A DNA stretch of 64,000 nt. Origin: Geothrix sp. (GTDB taxonomy: Bacteria; Acidobacteriota; Holophagae; Holophagales; Holophagaceae). Below are positions 40,693 through 50,457 of the stretch, in pieces. Under the pieces are notes generated by a model. That model was not told where the DNA came from. It searched no databases and was given only the letters and a program-made list of their open reading frames with translations. Location of the stretch: contig NZ_JAHRYQ010000002.1 of NCBI RefSeq assembly GCF_020622065.1, positions 927,905 to 991,904 of the forward strand, read 5' to 3'. Within the stretch, counting starts at the first letter, position 1. Every line of letters begins with the position of its first letter. A program made the translations under genes and the position numbers.

Positions 40693-43578
40693 ATGCATCT
40701 CTTGAACAACCGCCTGGGCCGTCTGACGGCCCTCATCGCCCTGGGCGGGGCAGCGCTGTATTCGCAGGGCACCCAGACCGCCAATGTCACGGGCTCGGTG
40801 CAGGACGCCGCTGGCGCCCCCATTGCCGGCGCCACCGTCCGTCTGACCTCCCCTGCCCTGCAGGGCGTCCGCACCTACAGCACGGATGCCTCGGGCAAGT
40901 TCATCGCCCGCCTGCTGCCTCCCGGTTTCTACACCATCGATGTGACCAAGGAGGGCATGGACGCCCGCAAGATCACCCAGCAGCTCGGCATCGACCAGAC
41001 CTTCAGCCCCAAGATCACCCTCGCCAAGAGCGGTGGCGCCGTGGTTGAAGTGATCGCGGCCGCTCCCGCCGTCGACAAGACGGATGTCAAGACCGCCACC
41101 AACTTCCGCAACGACACCGTCGATCTGCTCCCCAACGCCCGCACGATGGAAGGCGTCGCCCTCCTCACCCCCGGCGTCACCTCCGGCGTGGGCGGTCGCG
41201 TGCAGATCCGCGGCGCCATGACCTCCGGCAACCTCTACCTGCTGGACGGCCAGAATGTGGCCGACAACGCCTACAACAACCGCGGCGTCCGCACCATCGA
41301 TGACGCCATCGAAGAGACCCAGGTCGTCACCGGTGCCATGTCCGCTGAATACGGCGATGTGGAAGGCGGCGTCATCAACTCGATCACCCGCTCCGGCAGC
41401 AACGAATTCTCCGGCTCCCTGCGCTGGGAACTCGGCAATCCCTCCTGGAACGCCACCCAGCCCTACCAGAACCGCGCTGCCCTGAACAATGTTCTCAACG
41501 AAGAGAAGACCATCTTCCTGAGCGGCCCCATCCTCAAGGACAAGCTCTGGTTCGCGGCCTCCTTCTTCAAGACGGACCGGTCGACGGCCGGGACCATTTC
41601 CGCGAACATCACGGACGCCTTCGGTGTCGGTGGCACTGCCAACAACCCGGCCAACGGCCTCGGTGCCGGCTATGTCGCCCAGACCAAGGAAATCCGCCGT
41701 CAGGCCAAGCTGACCTGGTCCGTGAACCAGGACCACACGGTCATCGCCTCCTTCATGAACGCCCGCATCGACGACACCAACCGGAACTACTCCGCTGGTG
41801 AGCTGCTCTCCCTGGTGCCGCAGGTCAGCACCTCCGAGTTCGCGAATGTCGCCTGGCGCGCGGCCTGGAGCAGCAACTTCACCACCGATACCCGCATCGG
41901 CCGCAAGAAGCAGAACCTCTCCGCCGGCGGCGCCGCCAACGGCCAGAGCCCCTTCTACCTCGTGGACAACGGCTTCTTCTACAACAACGGCATCTTCAAC
42001 AACACCGACGGCGGCGATCAGCGCGACAACAAGACGCTGAACTTCAAGGCCAGCCTGTTCTGGAATGCCGCCGGCAGCCACCAGACCGACTTCGGCGTCG
42101 ACTACTACGAGGGCACCCGCACGGCCAAGAATGAGCAGACCCCCACGGGCTACATCATCGAAGTCATCGGCATGAACCTCGTCAACCGCACCGCCTGGGG
42201 TTCCGCCATCTGGGCCTACCAGAGCGGCTCCGGCTCGGCCAAGAACGACTCCTACGGCCTCTATGTGAATGACAAGTGGAGCCTCGACCAGCACTGGAAC
42301 TTCCAGCTGGGCCTGCGCTACGACAAGTATGAAGCCAAGAACGAGGGCGGCACCAAGACCGCCGGCGCCGACGGCCTCTCGCCCCGCCTGGGCACCAAGT
42401 ACGACATCTTCGGCGACAGCAAGCACATCGTGGGCGCCAGCTTCGCCCGCTACAACGCCAAGGTGCTCGAGGGCATCACCAACTCGGTCACCAGCCAGGG
42501 CAACCCGACTGAGATCGACTACGCCTACATTGGCGCCTCCGGCCCGCAGAGCTTCGCCAGCCTGCAGAATCTGGCCAACTACGACATGACCTCCGCCGGC
42601 ATCGTCTACTACAACGATCCCAAGCTGAATGTCCGCCTCAGCGACAAGCTCAAGGCCCCCACGGTCGATGAGTTCCAGCTGAACTACGCCTACAGCTTCA
42701 ACTTCGCCGGCATCGGCGACGGCTATGTGAAGGTCACTGCGGTCTCCAAGAAGTGGAAGAACCTCATCGACTACAGCATCGGCAACATGGGCACCGTGAA
42801 CGATCCCACGGGCACACCCATCTACCTCAATGTCTGGGATAACAACCCGGATGCCGAGCGCAAGTACAAGGGCCTGGAAATCGAAGGCAACTTCAACCGC
42901 AACCAGTGGAACTTCGGTGGCAATGTCACCTGGAGCGAGCTGAAGGGCAACTACGAGGGTGAGGGCACCAGCACCCCCGCCCGCGGTGAAGGCATCAACC
43001 GCTTCAATGTGCAGGACGGCGTGACCCTCTACAACAACCAGGACACGGCCCCCTACGGCTACCTGACGGGCCACAACCCCCTCCGCATGCGCCTGACCGG
43101 CAACCGCACCAGCAACAACCAGTGGGGCAAGACCTCCGTGGGCCTCGTCTACCGCTTCGATTCCGGCGCCCACTACAGCAACACGCGTAGCATCTCCCGT
43201 GCGCGCCTGGGCGGCCCCACCATTTCCTCGCAGTTCGGCACCAACGGTACCCAGTACATGGATCAGACCCGCGGCGCGGGCGTCTACAACGCCCAGGCCT
43301 ACCTGGATCTGGCCGTCACCCACGACTTCCCGCTCTTCAAGGTGGCCGGCAAGGATGTGACCGCCTTCGGGAAGATCGTCATCGGCAATGTGTTCAACCA
43401 CCAGCAGCAGGTTCTCTTCGGCACCGCCTACGCGGCCGCCACGGGCACCTACGGCACCCCCACCGGTGGCGTGAACTCCCCCTGGGTGCGCTCCAGCACC
43501 TTCGGTACGGACCTGAAGTCGGCCTCCACTTACGGCACGGCCCGCACCATCACTGCTTCCGCCGGTTTCCGCTTCTAA
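40693..43578 (+). CDS. Oar-type TonB-dependent outer-membrane protein 2
   Basis: 961 residues, with the same architecture as the preceding gene: signal peptide, carboxypeptidase-regulatory-like domain, plug, barrel, and terminal GFRF. Long stretches are identical or nearly so between the two, including the signal peptide, ALQGVR...SGKFIARLLPPGFYTI, the plug and the SGPILKDKLWFAASFFKTD strand. The differences concentrate in extracellular loops, for example around residues 215-245. This is the signature of a tandem duplication with diverging surface. The ATG at 40693 is placed identically after CTGGAGGATG. Confidence 0.9.
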   Translation: MHLLNNRLGRLTALIALGGAALYSQGTQTANVTGSVQDAAGAPIAGATVRLTSPALQGVRTYSTDASGKFIARLLPPGFYTIDVTKEGMDARKITQQLGIDQTFSPKITLAKSGGAVVEVIAAAPAVDKTDVKTATNFRNDTVDLLPNARTMEGVALLTPGVTSGVGGRVQIRGAMTSGNLYLLDGQNVADNAYNNRGVRTIDDAIEETQVVTGAMSAEYGDVEGGVINSITRSGSNEFSGSLRWELGNPSWNATQPYQNRAALNNVLNEEKTIFLSGPILKDKLWFAASFFKTDRSTAGTISANITDAFGVGGTANNPANGLGAGYVAQTKEIRRQAKLTWSVNQDHTVIASFMNARIDDTNRNYSAGELLSLVPQVSTSEFANVAWRAAWSSNFTTDTRIGRKKQNLSAGGAANGQSPFYLVDNGFFYNNGIFNNTDGGDQRDNKTLNFKASLFWNAAGSHQTDFGVDYYEGTRTAKNEQTPTGYIIEVIGMNLVNRTAWGSAIWAYQSGSGSAKNDSYGLYVNDKWSLDQHWNFQLGLRYDKYEAKNEGGTKTAGADGLSPRLGTKYDIFGDSKHIVGASFARYNAKVLEGITNSVTSQGNPTEIDYAYIGASGPQSFASLQNLANYDMTSAGIVYYNDPKLNVRLSDKLKAPTVDEFQLNYAYSFNFAGIGDGYVKVTAVSKKWKNLIDYSIGNMGTVNDPTGTPIYLNVWDNNPDAERKYKGLEIEGNFNRNQWNFGGNVTWSELKGNYEGEGTSTPARGEGINRFNVQDGVTLYNNQDTAPYGYLTGHNPLRMRLTGNRTSNNQWGKTSVGLVYRFDSGAHYSNTRSISRARLGGPTISSQFGTNGTQYMDQTRGAGVYNAQAYLDLAVTHDFPLFKVAGKDVTAFGKIVIGNVFNHQQQVLFGTAYAAATGTYGTPTGGVNSPWVRSSTFGTDLKSASTYGTARTITASAGFRF

Positions 43579-43590
43579 GCGCTCCGGTAC

Positions 43591-43624
43591 TAAGAAAAGA
43601 GGCCCGAAAGGGCCTCTTTTCTTA
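43591..43624 (+). terminator. terminator after Oar-type gene 2
   Basis: A perfect 15-bp stem with a GAAA tetraloop, containing AAAAGAGGCCC / GGGCCTCTTTT. The T-rich 3' arm ends in TTTTCTTA, so this is a good intrinsic terminator. Confidence 0.9.
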
Positions 43625-43685
43625 TGTACCCCCGGAAGGGGCCGGCCCATAAAGCCTCATCATTCGAGGCATCTTGTTCATGACT

Positions 43686-43734
43686 AGGATGAAATTGTTT
43701 GTAAACTCCGGGGAACCTGCCCTATTCTTTCGAC
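43686..43734 (+). promoter_or_regulatory. candidate promoter of Oar-type gene 3
   Basis: TTGTAA followed by an 18-base spacer and TATTCT is a good sigma-70-like match, about 140 bases before the ATG. The stretch also contains AAATTGTTTGT. It implies a long leader that includes the palindrome at 43775-43802. Confidence 0.4.
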
Positions 43735-43774
43735 ACTTCCCCGTTCTTTGGCTGGCCATCTCAATTCCCAACGC

Positions 43775-43802
43775 GTCGCTACAGCAAGGTTGCTGTAGCG
43801 AC
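43775..43802 (+). promoter_or_regulatory. 28-bp perfect inverted repeat in the leader of Oar-type gene 3
   Basis: GTCGCTACAGCAA and its exact complement are separated by only GG. It lies 66 bases before the ATG, downstream of the candidate promoter, and is followed by ATTTGTATTT. As RNA it could be a leader hairpin or attenuator. As DNA it could be a dimeric operator. Confidence 0.55.
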
Positions 43803-43867
43803 ATTTGTATTTCCGCCTTCCATCCCGTTCTGCGCGGCCTTGCCGCCTTATTTCCAAAGGAGTCTCT

Positions 43868-46867
43868 ATGAATCGAGTCCTCAGTCGGCTCGGCTTTACC
43901 GCCGCCGCCATCGTCGCGGGAGGCGGCATCGTCGCGCATGCGCAGACGGCCACCACCGGCGCGGTGTCAGGCATTGTCACCGACAAGGGCGGCGCACCTC
44001 TGTCCGGCGCCACGGTACGCCTGAGCTCCTCTCAGACCTCCCGCACCTACATCACCGGCACGGACGGCAGCTTCCGCATGGGCCTCCTGAACCCCGGCGC
44101 CTGGACCGTCGAGGTCACCAAGGGCGGCTTCCAGAAGATCACCCAGAACATCTCCGTCCTGGTGAACCAGACCCAGCCCGTGACTTTCAAGATGGCGGGC
44201 GAAGCGGCCACCGTGGTCGAGGTGCTCGGCACCACGACGACCGTGGACACCACCACCACCCAGACCGGCCTCACCACCTCCATGGACACCCTGTCCGCGA
44301 TCCCCAAGGGCCGCGACATGAGCTCCATCGCCTTCCTGGCCCCCGGTGTGGTGGCGGGCGGGTTCGCCGGCCGCAATGACCCGTCCATCGGCGGCGGTTC
44401 CGGTGCGGAGAACGCCTACATCGTGGATGGCCTGTCCACCACGAACTCCAGCCGCGGCTTCCAGGGCACCCAGCTCGTCACGGACTTCATCGATCAGGTG
44501 GAAATCCAGACCGGCGGCTTCAAGCCCGAGTTCAGCGCCCTGGGCGGCGTGTTCAACGCCGTGACCAAGTCCGGCACCAACGAGATCAAGGGCTCCACCT
44601 GGCTGACCTGGGACGCCATCGGCATCCAGGCCGTCGCCAAGAAGAGCCAGTATGCCCAGCCCACCACCCAGAATGTGAACAGCCGCTACGACATCGGCGC
44701 CGAAATCGGCGGCCCCATCATCAAGGACAAGCTGTTCTTCTTCGCCGGCGTGGACGCCAATGTCACCGAGGCGCCCAGCGGCCAGCCGAACAATACCGGA
44801 TCGCGGGACGGCGACCGCAAGATCAACGCCCTCCAGGCCCTGGCCAAGATCAACTGGTACATCACCCAGGACCACCAGCTGACCTTCGCGGCCAACCTCA
44901 ACGACACCAAGGACGACTACCCCACCCGTCGGCCCGTCACGGGCGATGCGAACACGGGCTACACCGACAAGAACACCGTCCAGAACTTCGTCATCAACTA
45001 TGACTGGACCATCTCCCCGGCCCTGTTCTTCAGCGCCAAGCTCGGCTCCACCGAGTTCAAGGATGACTACTCCCCCGCCGACGCGACCCACATCGCGGTG
45101 ACGGACAACATGTACTTCCAGCCCGGCGGCCCCGGCGGCGCCACGCGCCCCGACCTCGCGGGCCAGGCCTTCCGCTCCGGCGGCGCAGGCTACACCCCCA
45201 CCCTCGACAAGGTGGCCACCACCCAGTTCCGTGCCGACCTGAGCTGGTTCCTCGGCACCCACAACATGAAGTTCGGCGTGTCGCAGGTGGAATCCAAGTA
45301 CACCGAGATCGCCTCCACCTCCGGCGGCGAGCGCGTCACCATCCGCGCCACCGCGGGCGGGGCCTTCAACGGCGTGGACCGTCAGTTCCTCAGCACCAAC
45401 GCCACCGTGAAGGCCATCTTCACCGCCTTCTATGCCCAGGACACCTGGGATGTCGGCAACGGCCTCAAGCTGATGTATGGCGCCCGCTACGAGATCCAGG
45501 ACCAGCGCGACCTGCACGACAAGAGCTTCATGAAGTTCAGCAACTTCAATGACCAGCTCCAGCCCCGCCTGGGCTTCACCTACGATGTGAACCAGGACGG
45601 CAAGACGAAGGTTTCCGGCAGCTACGCCCGGTACTTCGAATCCATCCCCCAGCGCATGGCCATCCGCGTCTATGCGAATGAGGTCTACCTCCGCTACCGC
45701 TACAGCACCGCCCGGTCCACCTACAACCCGGCCACCGGCGCCTACGCGATCACCAACCCGACGCCCAGCAGCATCACGGACTTCGCGACGCCCTTCAGCT
45801 TCGATCCCATCGCGGAAAACATCAAGCTGCCCCAGCGCAACGAGTACACCCTGGGTCTCGACCACACCTTCGCCAGCGGCTGGACCGCGGGCGTCCACGC
45901 CAAGTACCGCGAGCTGAAGAACCCCATGGAAGACATGGTGTTCACCGACAACGCCGGCAATCCCTACGATGAGGGTCCGACCCTCTCCTACTCCGGCGGC
46001 CTGCCCACCGGCGGCGCCGGCGCGGCGGTCATCGGCAACCCCGGTGCCTTCCAGCAGTGGCGCCCCAACCCCGCCAGCATGACCCTCTACCTCCTGGGTC
46101 TGGGCGCCTCCAATCCCAATGGCTACGGGTACAACAACTACGGCATCAACATGCTGCAGTACTACAACCCCGCCACCGGGCTCTTCACCGTGCAGAACAC
46201 CGGCTTCACCAAGGCCGGCAACAAGTACTCCAGCGTGGACTTCACCCTGGATAAGAAGACCGACCGCGATGTCTTCAGCTTCAGCTACACCTGGAGCCGC
46301 CTGGAAGGCAACTACGAGGGCGTGGTCTCCAGCTCCAACGGCCAGGCGGACGGCAACATCACCGCCTCCTTCGACTACTACCCCTATGTGGGCTACGGCC
46401 TGCTGCCCAATGACCGCACCCATGTGGTCAAGCTCTTCGCCAGCCACCGCTTCGACTTCTTCGGCGGCGATCTGAATGTGGGCGCCAACTGGACCTACCA
46501 GAGCGGCACCCCCGTCAGTCTCTTCGACGACGGCTCCACGAGCGAAGGCAATGCCCCCGGCAGCGGCAGCTCCCTGGACATCGGCGGCTACGGCAACGCG
46601 GTGCCCGCCCACGGCCAGCTGGGCCAGTACGGCCGCACGCCCGCCCTCAACAATGTGGATCTGCACCTCGATTGGACCTACAAGATCGGCAAGAAGTACA
46701 AGCTGATCCCCAGCGTGGACATGTTCAACGCGTTCAACACCCGCTACGCCACTGGCGTGTTCGAGCAGGCCACCGACCAGAGCGGAACCGCCGCGGTCAA
46801 CTACGGCCAGGCCAACAACTGGCAGATCGGCCGTCGCTACCGGTTCGGCCTGAAGTTCCAGTTCTAA
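43868..46867 (+). CDS. Oar-type TonB-dependent outer-membrane protein 3
   Basis: 999 residues. A signal peptide (about 1-27) is followed by a carboxypeptidase-regulatory-like domain (VSGIVTDKGGAPLSGATVRL ... LNPGAWTVEVTKGGFQ). The plug domain is more divergent than in genes 1 and 2: FLAPGVVAGGFAGRND, YIVDGLSTTNSS, then GVFNAVTKSGTNEIKG. The barrel ends in GLKFQF. It is clearly the same family but a separate lineage. The ATG at 43868 follows AAAGGAG. Its own leader carries a perfect palindrome. The ligand is unknown. Confidence 0.9.
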   Translation: MNRVLSRLGFTAAAIVAGGGIVAHAQTATTGAVSGIVTDKGGAPLSGATVRLSSSQTSRTYITGTDGSFRMGLLNPGAWTVEVTKGGFQKITQNISVLVNQTQPVTFKMAGEAATVVEVLGTTTTVDTTTTQTGLTTSMDTLSAIPKGRDMSSIAFLAPGVVAGGFAGRNDPSIGGGSGAENAYIVDGLSTTNSSRGFQGTQLVTDFIDQVEIQTGGFKPEFSALGGVFNAVTKSGTNEIKGSTWLTWDAIGIQAVAKKSQYAQPTTQNVNSRYDIGAEIGGPIIKDKLFFFAGVDANVTEAPSGQPNNTGSRDGDRKINALQALAKINWYITQDHQLTFAANLNDTKDDYPTRRPVTGDANTGYTDKNTVQNFVINYDWTISPALFFSAKLGSTEFKDDYSPADATHIAVTDNMYFQPGGPGGATRPDLAGQAFRSGGAGYTPTLDKVATTQFRADLSWFLGTHNMKFGVSQVESKYTEIASTSGGERVTIRATAGGAFNGVDRQFLSTNATVKAIFTAFYAQDTWDVGNGLKLMYGARYEIQDQRDLHDKSFMKFSNFNDQLQPRLGFTYDVNQDGKTKVSGSYARYFESIPQRMAIRVYANEVYLRYRYSTARSTYNPATGAYAITNPTPSSITDFATPFSFDPIAENIKLPQRNEYTLGLDHTFASGWTAGVHAKYRELKNPMEDMVFTDNAGNPYDEGPTLSYSGGLPTGGAGAAVIGNPGAFQQWRPNPASMTLYLLGLGASNPNGYGYNNYGINMLQYYNPATGLFTVQNTGFTKAGNKYSSVDFTLDKKTDRDVFSFSYTWSRLEGNYEGVVSSSNGQADGNITASFDYYPYVGYGLLPNDRTHVVKLFASHRFDFFGGDLNVGANWTYQSGTPVSLFDDGSTSEGNAPGSGSSLDIGGYGNAVPAHGQLGQYGRTPALNNVDLHLDWTYKIGKKYKLIPSVDMFNAFNTRYATGVFEQATDQSGTAAVNYGQANNWQIGRRYRFGLKFQF

Positions 46868-46888
46868 CCGGAACGCAGGTTGCAGAAG

Positions 46889-46912
46889 AAACGGGCCCGC
46901 AAGGGCCCGTTT
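46889..46912 (+). terminator. terminator after Oar-type gene 3
   Basis: A perfect 10-bp stem with a GCAA loop (AAACGGGCCC / GGGCCCGTTT), followed by TTC. It begins 21 bases after the stop codon. Confidence 0.85.
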
Positions 46913-46913
46913 T

Positions 46914-47404
46914 CATGTCTGGACCCGAGCGAACCTTGCGGGTCCGGAAGACACGCTAAAGGCACTTGAGGGAAATAAGGGCCCGGACTCATTCCATGAC
47001 CCGGCCCGTATCGCTGGCTTCGATCTCGCAGGCATCGCGATGCCCTGCGTGGCGGGGAAGGCCACCCCATAGGGGGACAAGGGAGTGATCTCAGCGCCTG
47101 TTCATACATGATCCATAAATCATCAATTCTTTTGCTTAGTTTCCCTCAATTTCCTTGTGCATTCTAGGTATTCGTCGGATTCGCGAGTTTATATCGCGGT
47201 GTGATGTAGTCGATGAATTAGAGAAGAAAAAGACCACGGTGGTCGGGAACCTGACATATCCTTCATGATCTTCCCCACTCTTTCGACTCCAGGCCGCCCT
47301 TTCAGACTCGGTTCAACGCGCACGCGGTGGGCCCGGTCCGCAGACGGAGCCTGGACCCATCTCCCTTCCAGGCGGTTCCCGCCTCCTTTTCTCCGGAGTG
47401 CTTC
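46914..47404 (+). other. 491-base structured and AT-rich leader/intergenic region before Oar-type gene 4
   Basis: No gene is supported. Several self-complementary elements are present: GGACCCG/CGGGTCC (46921-46945), a 14-bp palindrome GGCATCGCGATGCC (47031-47044), CCCC-AT-AGGGG near 47067-47077, and CGCGA-7 bases-TCGCG (47182-47198). The part from about 47100 to 47235 is strikingly AT-rich for this chromosome. I recognise no known riboswitch class. Confidence 0.5.
47182..47198. promoter_or_regulatory. short inverted repeat in the AT-rich upstream region of Oar-type gene 4
   Basis: CGCGA and TCGCG flank GTTTATA. The site lies inside the AT-rich stretch where a promoter is expected, so it may be an operator. 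Confidence 0.3.
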
Positions 47405-50400
47405 ATGCACCTCTCTTCCTTCCGGATGGCCCGCACCGCCGCCATCCTCGTCGCCATGGGCGCCACGGCCTACGCTGCCGGCGACGGCAGCCTTTATGTC
47501 ACCGTGCTCGACGCCAAGGGCCAGGTGGTCACCGGGGCCACCGTGATCGTCACCAGCCCCACCCAGATCGGCGGCGCGCGCACGGTGGTCACCGACCGGG
47601 AAGGACGGGCCCGCTTCATCCGGCTCAGCCCCGGCGAGTTCAAGGTGCAGGTGTCGAAGGAAGGCTTCCAGACCGCCTCGCTGCCCGCGGTCGAAGTGAA
47701 GGTGGACCAGTCCTCCTCTGCCAACCTCAAACTGCAGCCCGTGGGTTCCGCCACCGTTGAGGTCTTCTCCACGGTGACCACCGTGGACACCACCACCGTG
47801 ACCGCCGGCACCCAGATCACCTCCGCCGAACTGGAGACCCTGCCCGTCGGCCGCACCCAGCTCTCCACGCTGAGCCTGGCCCCCGGCGTGGTGGCCACCT
47901 TCGGCAACACCAACGGCAACCCCACCCTTGCCACCGGCCTCAACCGCGACAACTTCGGCTCCGGCGGCGGCCGCAACAACACTTATCTGGTGGATGGCGT
48001 CGATGTGACCAGCCCTGAAGCCGGCACCCTGCGTACCACCATCGCCCCAGAACTGATTCAGGTCCAGGATGTGAAAACCGGGGCCATCACGGCGGAATAC
48101 ACCGCCCGGGCGGGCCTGTTCTCCAGCGTCACCACCAAGGCCGGCGGCAACGAGTTCTCCGGCGGCGTCACCGTCGACTATCAGAGCGCCTCGCTCCAGG
48201 ACAAGGTGGGCTACGGCAAATACGATGTGGGTGAACGCAGCGTCCGCGACTACAGCGCCTACTTTATGGGCCCCATCATCAAGGACCGGCTCTGGTTCGT
48301 CGGCAGCATCCAGACGGTGAAGGACGAGCTGACGGTCAAGCTGCCCAGCGGCGAATCCCGCACGGGCCTCAACGAAGACAGCAAGCGCTTCTTCGGCAAG
48401 CTCACCTGGCAGATCAGCCCCAATGACCTGTTCAGCTTCACCTACAACACGAACCCCTTCGATTTCAACAACCTCTCCACCCCCTCGGTGGTGACGCGCC
48501 GCGCCGCCAAGACTGAACAGGGCGGCAACCGCTGGATCGCCGCTTATTCGCACCAATTCAGCGACCTGTTCGTGGATGTGCGTTACTCCCACCACCAGGA
48601 GGACAACAAGGTCACGGGTCTCTACACCAATGCCGGACCGCAGAACAACATCGTCTCCCTGTCGCCCCTCACACCCGATCAGGCCAGCCTCGGCAACAGC
48701 TCCACGAGGGATCTGCGCGTCTACAAGAAGGACCTGCTCCGGGCCGACCTGACCTGGCTCTTCGATCTCGCGGGCAAGCACACCATGAAGTTCGGTGCCC
48801 AGAGCGGTGAGGACACCCTCACCCGCACCTCCGGCATCAACCAGAATGTGGCCTACGAGAGCTTCGACGCCAACACCTACAGCTGGGGCGCCCTGCCCGG
48901 CGGCAATGTGAAGTCGCAGCGCACCCGCGTCCTGGGTGTCATCAACAACACTCCCTCGCTCAAGTCCACCGCCATCGCCGCGGGCTACACCCCCACCGGC
49001 ACCGGCGGCGCGTTCCAGTCCTCCGACTTCAACGCCTATGTCTTCAACGAGGTCAATCCCGCGGGCGGCTACTACGGCTATCGGAACAACTTCGTGTCTG
49101 AGGCCAGCTCCACACCCAAGCAGAAGACCCAGGGCTTCTATGTCCAGGACCAGTGGCAGGTCGGCCGGTTCACCCTGAGCCCCGGCTTCCGCTTCGACAA
49201 GTACGAGTATGAGGCGGACAACGGGCAGTCCCTCTTCAAGACCGACTACAACTTCGCCCCCCGCGTCGGCGCCACCTACGATGTGAAAGGTGATGGCCAC
49301 TCCAAGATCTACGCCTACTGGGGCCGCTACATCGATCCCATCCGCCTGGACATGGTCCGCTTCACCGGCAGCCTTCAGGCTTCGTCCACCACCGAGGATG
49401 TGCGGATGTTCAACACCTGGATCACCGCCATCAGCCGCGGCGCGAAGGGCACGGTGGACGCGGTCTTCGTGGACAAGTTCAAGCTCCCCAAGACCGATGA
49501 GTTCCGCATCGGTTACGCCACGGACTTCGCCAGCATCTACTCCTTCGAGGTGGTGGGTACCCTGCGTCGCGACTTCGACATCGTCGAGGACTGGGACATC
49601 GGCCTCTACACCAGCGCCGACAACCTCGAGGGCGAGGCCCGCGGCCTCTATGGCATGGGTACCACGCCCTACGCCAGCCTGAGCGCGCCCCAGAAGCGCG
49701 TGGTCGACTACTTCCGGGGGCTCGCCATGCCCGTGGAATACTTCGCCGGCGGCGGCTATACCGGCGCCCAGAACCTGGCGCGGGCCAATGCGGGCCAGCT
49801 CAACTTCGCCCTCGCCAACCTGCCCGGCGGCGTCCGCAAGTACAAGACCCTCGACTTCTCCCTGACCCGCCGCGAGGCGAACAACTGGGGCGGCTTCGCC
49901 TCCGTCAGCCTGGTGGATGCCCAGGGCAACAGCTTCAGCCTCGGCAACGCCGACTATCAGGGCGATGTGGCGCAGTTCGATCCCCGCCTGCCCTACATGA
50001 ATGGCAAGCTGGACGGCTCCGTCGACTGGCTCGCCAAGTTCAACCTCTTCTACCACTGGGACATGGGCCTGCAGGTCGGCATGAACTTCAACGCCAATTC
50101 CGGCTACCACTACAGCGCCAGCGAGAAGGTCGGCACCCGCGTCCTGAACTCCGCGCCCACCGACATCAACCAGGTGTTCACCGAGCAGGCCGGAAAGTTC
50201 CGGACCGACAACTTCTGGCAGGGAGACCTCCGCGTCCAGTACGGCTGGAAGTGGAACAAGCAGCTCCGCTCCGAGCTCTACCTCGACATCATCAACTTCA
50301 CCAACCGCCAGGAGGCCACGGGCCTTTCGGAAGGGCTCAATGTCCGCTCCGGAACCACCACCCTCTACAACGCCGCTGTGGCGCACACGCCTTACGCCTT

Positions 50401-50446
50401 CCAGGCGCCCCGGCGCTACCAGCTGGGTTTCCGCCTGAAGTTCTAG
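47405..50446 (+). CDS. Oar-type TonB-dependent outer-membrane protein 4
   Basis: 1013 residues. A signal peptide (about 1-24, ending AYAAG) is followed by a carboxypeptidase-regulatory-like domain, a plug (LPVGRTQLSTLSLAPGVVATF, TYLVDGVDVTSPEAG, LFSSVTTKAGGNEFSG) and a barrel ending in GFRLKF. It is the most divergent of the four. The ATG at 47405 is preceded by CCGGAG. The upstream in-frame extension has no signal peptide and is unlikely. Substrate unknown. It has no TonB or ExbBD partner genes in the window. Confidence 0.9.
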   Translation: MHLSSFRMARTAAILVAMGATAYAAGDGSLYVTVLDAKGQVVTGATVIVTSPTQIGGARTVVTDREGRARFIRLSPGEFKVQVSKEGFQTASLPAVEVKVDQSSSANLKLQPVGSATVEVFSTVTTVDTTTVTAGTQITSAELETLPVGRTQLSTLSLAPGVVATFGNTNGNPTLATGLNRDNFGSGGGRNNTYLVDGVDVTSPEAGTLRTTIAPELIQVQDVKTGAITAEYTARAGLFSSVTTKAGGNEFSGGVTVDYQSASLQDKVGYGKYDVGERSVRDYSAYFMGPIIKDRLWFVGSIQTVKDELTVKLPSGESRTGLNEDSKRFFGKLTWQISPNDLFSFTYNTNPFDFNNLSTPSVVTRRAAKTEQGGNRWIAAYSHQFSDLFVDVRYSHHQEDNKVTGLYTNAGPQNNIVSLSPLTPDQASLGNSSTRDLRVYKKDLLRADLTWLFDLAGKHTMKFGAQSGEDTLTRTSGINQNVAYESFDANTYSWGALPGGNVKSQRTRVLGVINNTPSLKSTAIAAGYTPTGTGGAFQSSDFNAYVFNEVNPAGGYYGYRNNFVSEASSTPKQKTQGFYVQDQWQVGRFTLSPGFRFDKYEYEADNGQSLFKTDYNFAPRVGATYDVKGDGHSKIYAYWGRYIDPIRLDMVRFTGSLQASSTTEDVRMFNTWITAISRGAKGTVDAVFVDKFKLPKTDEFRIGYATDFASIYSFEVVGTLRRDFDIVEDWDIGLYTSADNLEGEARGLYGMGTTPYASLSAPQKRVVDYFRGLAMPVEYFAGGGYTGAQNLARANAGQLNFALANLPGGVRKYKTLDFSLTRREANNWGGFASVSLVDAQGNSFSLGNADYQGDVAQFDPRLPYMNGKLDGSVDWLAKFNLFYHWDMGLQVGMNFNANSGYHYSASEKVGTRVLNSAPTDINQVFTEQAGKFRTDNFWQGDLRVQYGWKWNKQLRSELYLDIINFTNRQEATGLSEGLNVRSGTTTLYNAAVAHTPYAFQAPRRYQLGFRLKF

Positions 50447-50457
50447 CCCGGTGCACT

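Noticed and set aside
46980..47110. Thiamine or cobalamin riboswitch in the upstream region of Oar gene 4
   Set aside because: I saw CTGAGA- and GCC-like words, but the full conserved cores (for example ACCTGAT with TAATGCCAGCG, or the B12-box) are missing in the right order on both strands.
37443..50386. Very long minus-strand open frames opposite the four Oar genes (about 900-1070 codons each)
   Set aside because: They are shadows. GC-rich third positions leave few stop codons on the opposite strand. The plus-strand frames have signal peptides, plug domains, aromatic C-termini, ribosome sites and terminators; the minus frames have low-complexity Gly/Val/Ala text.
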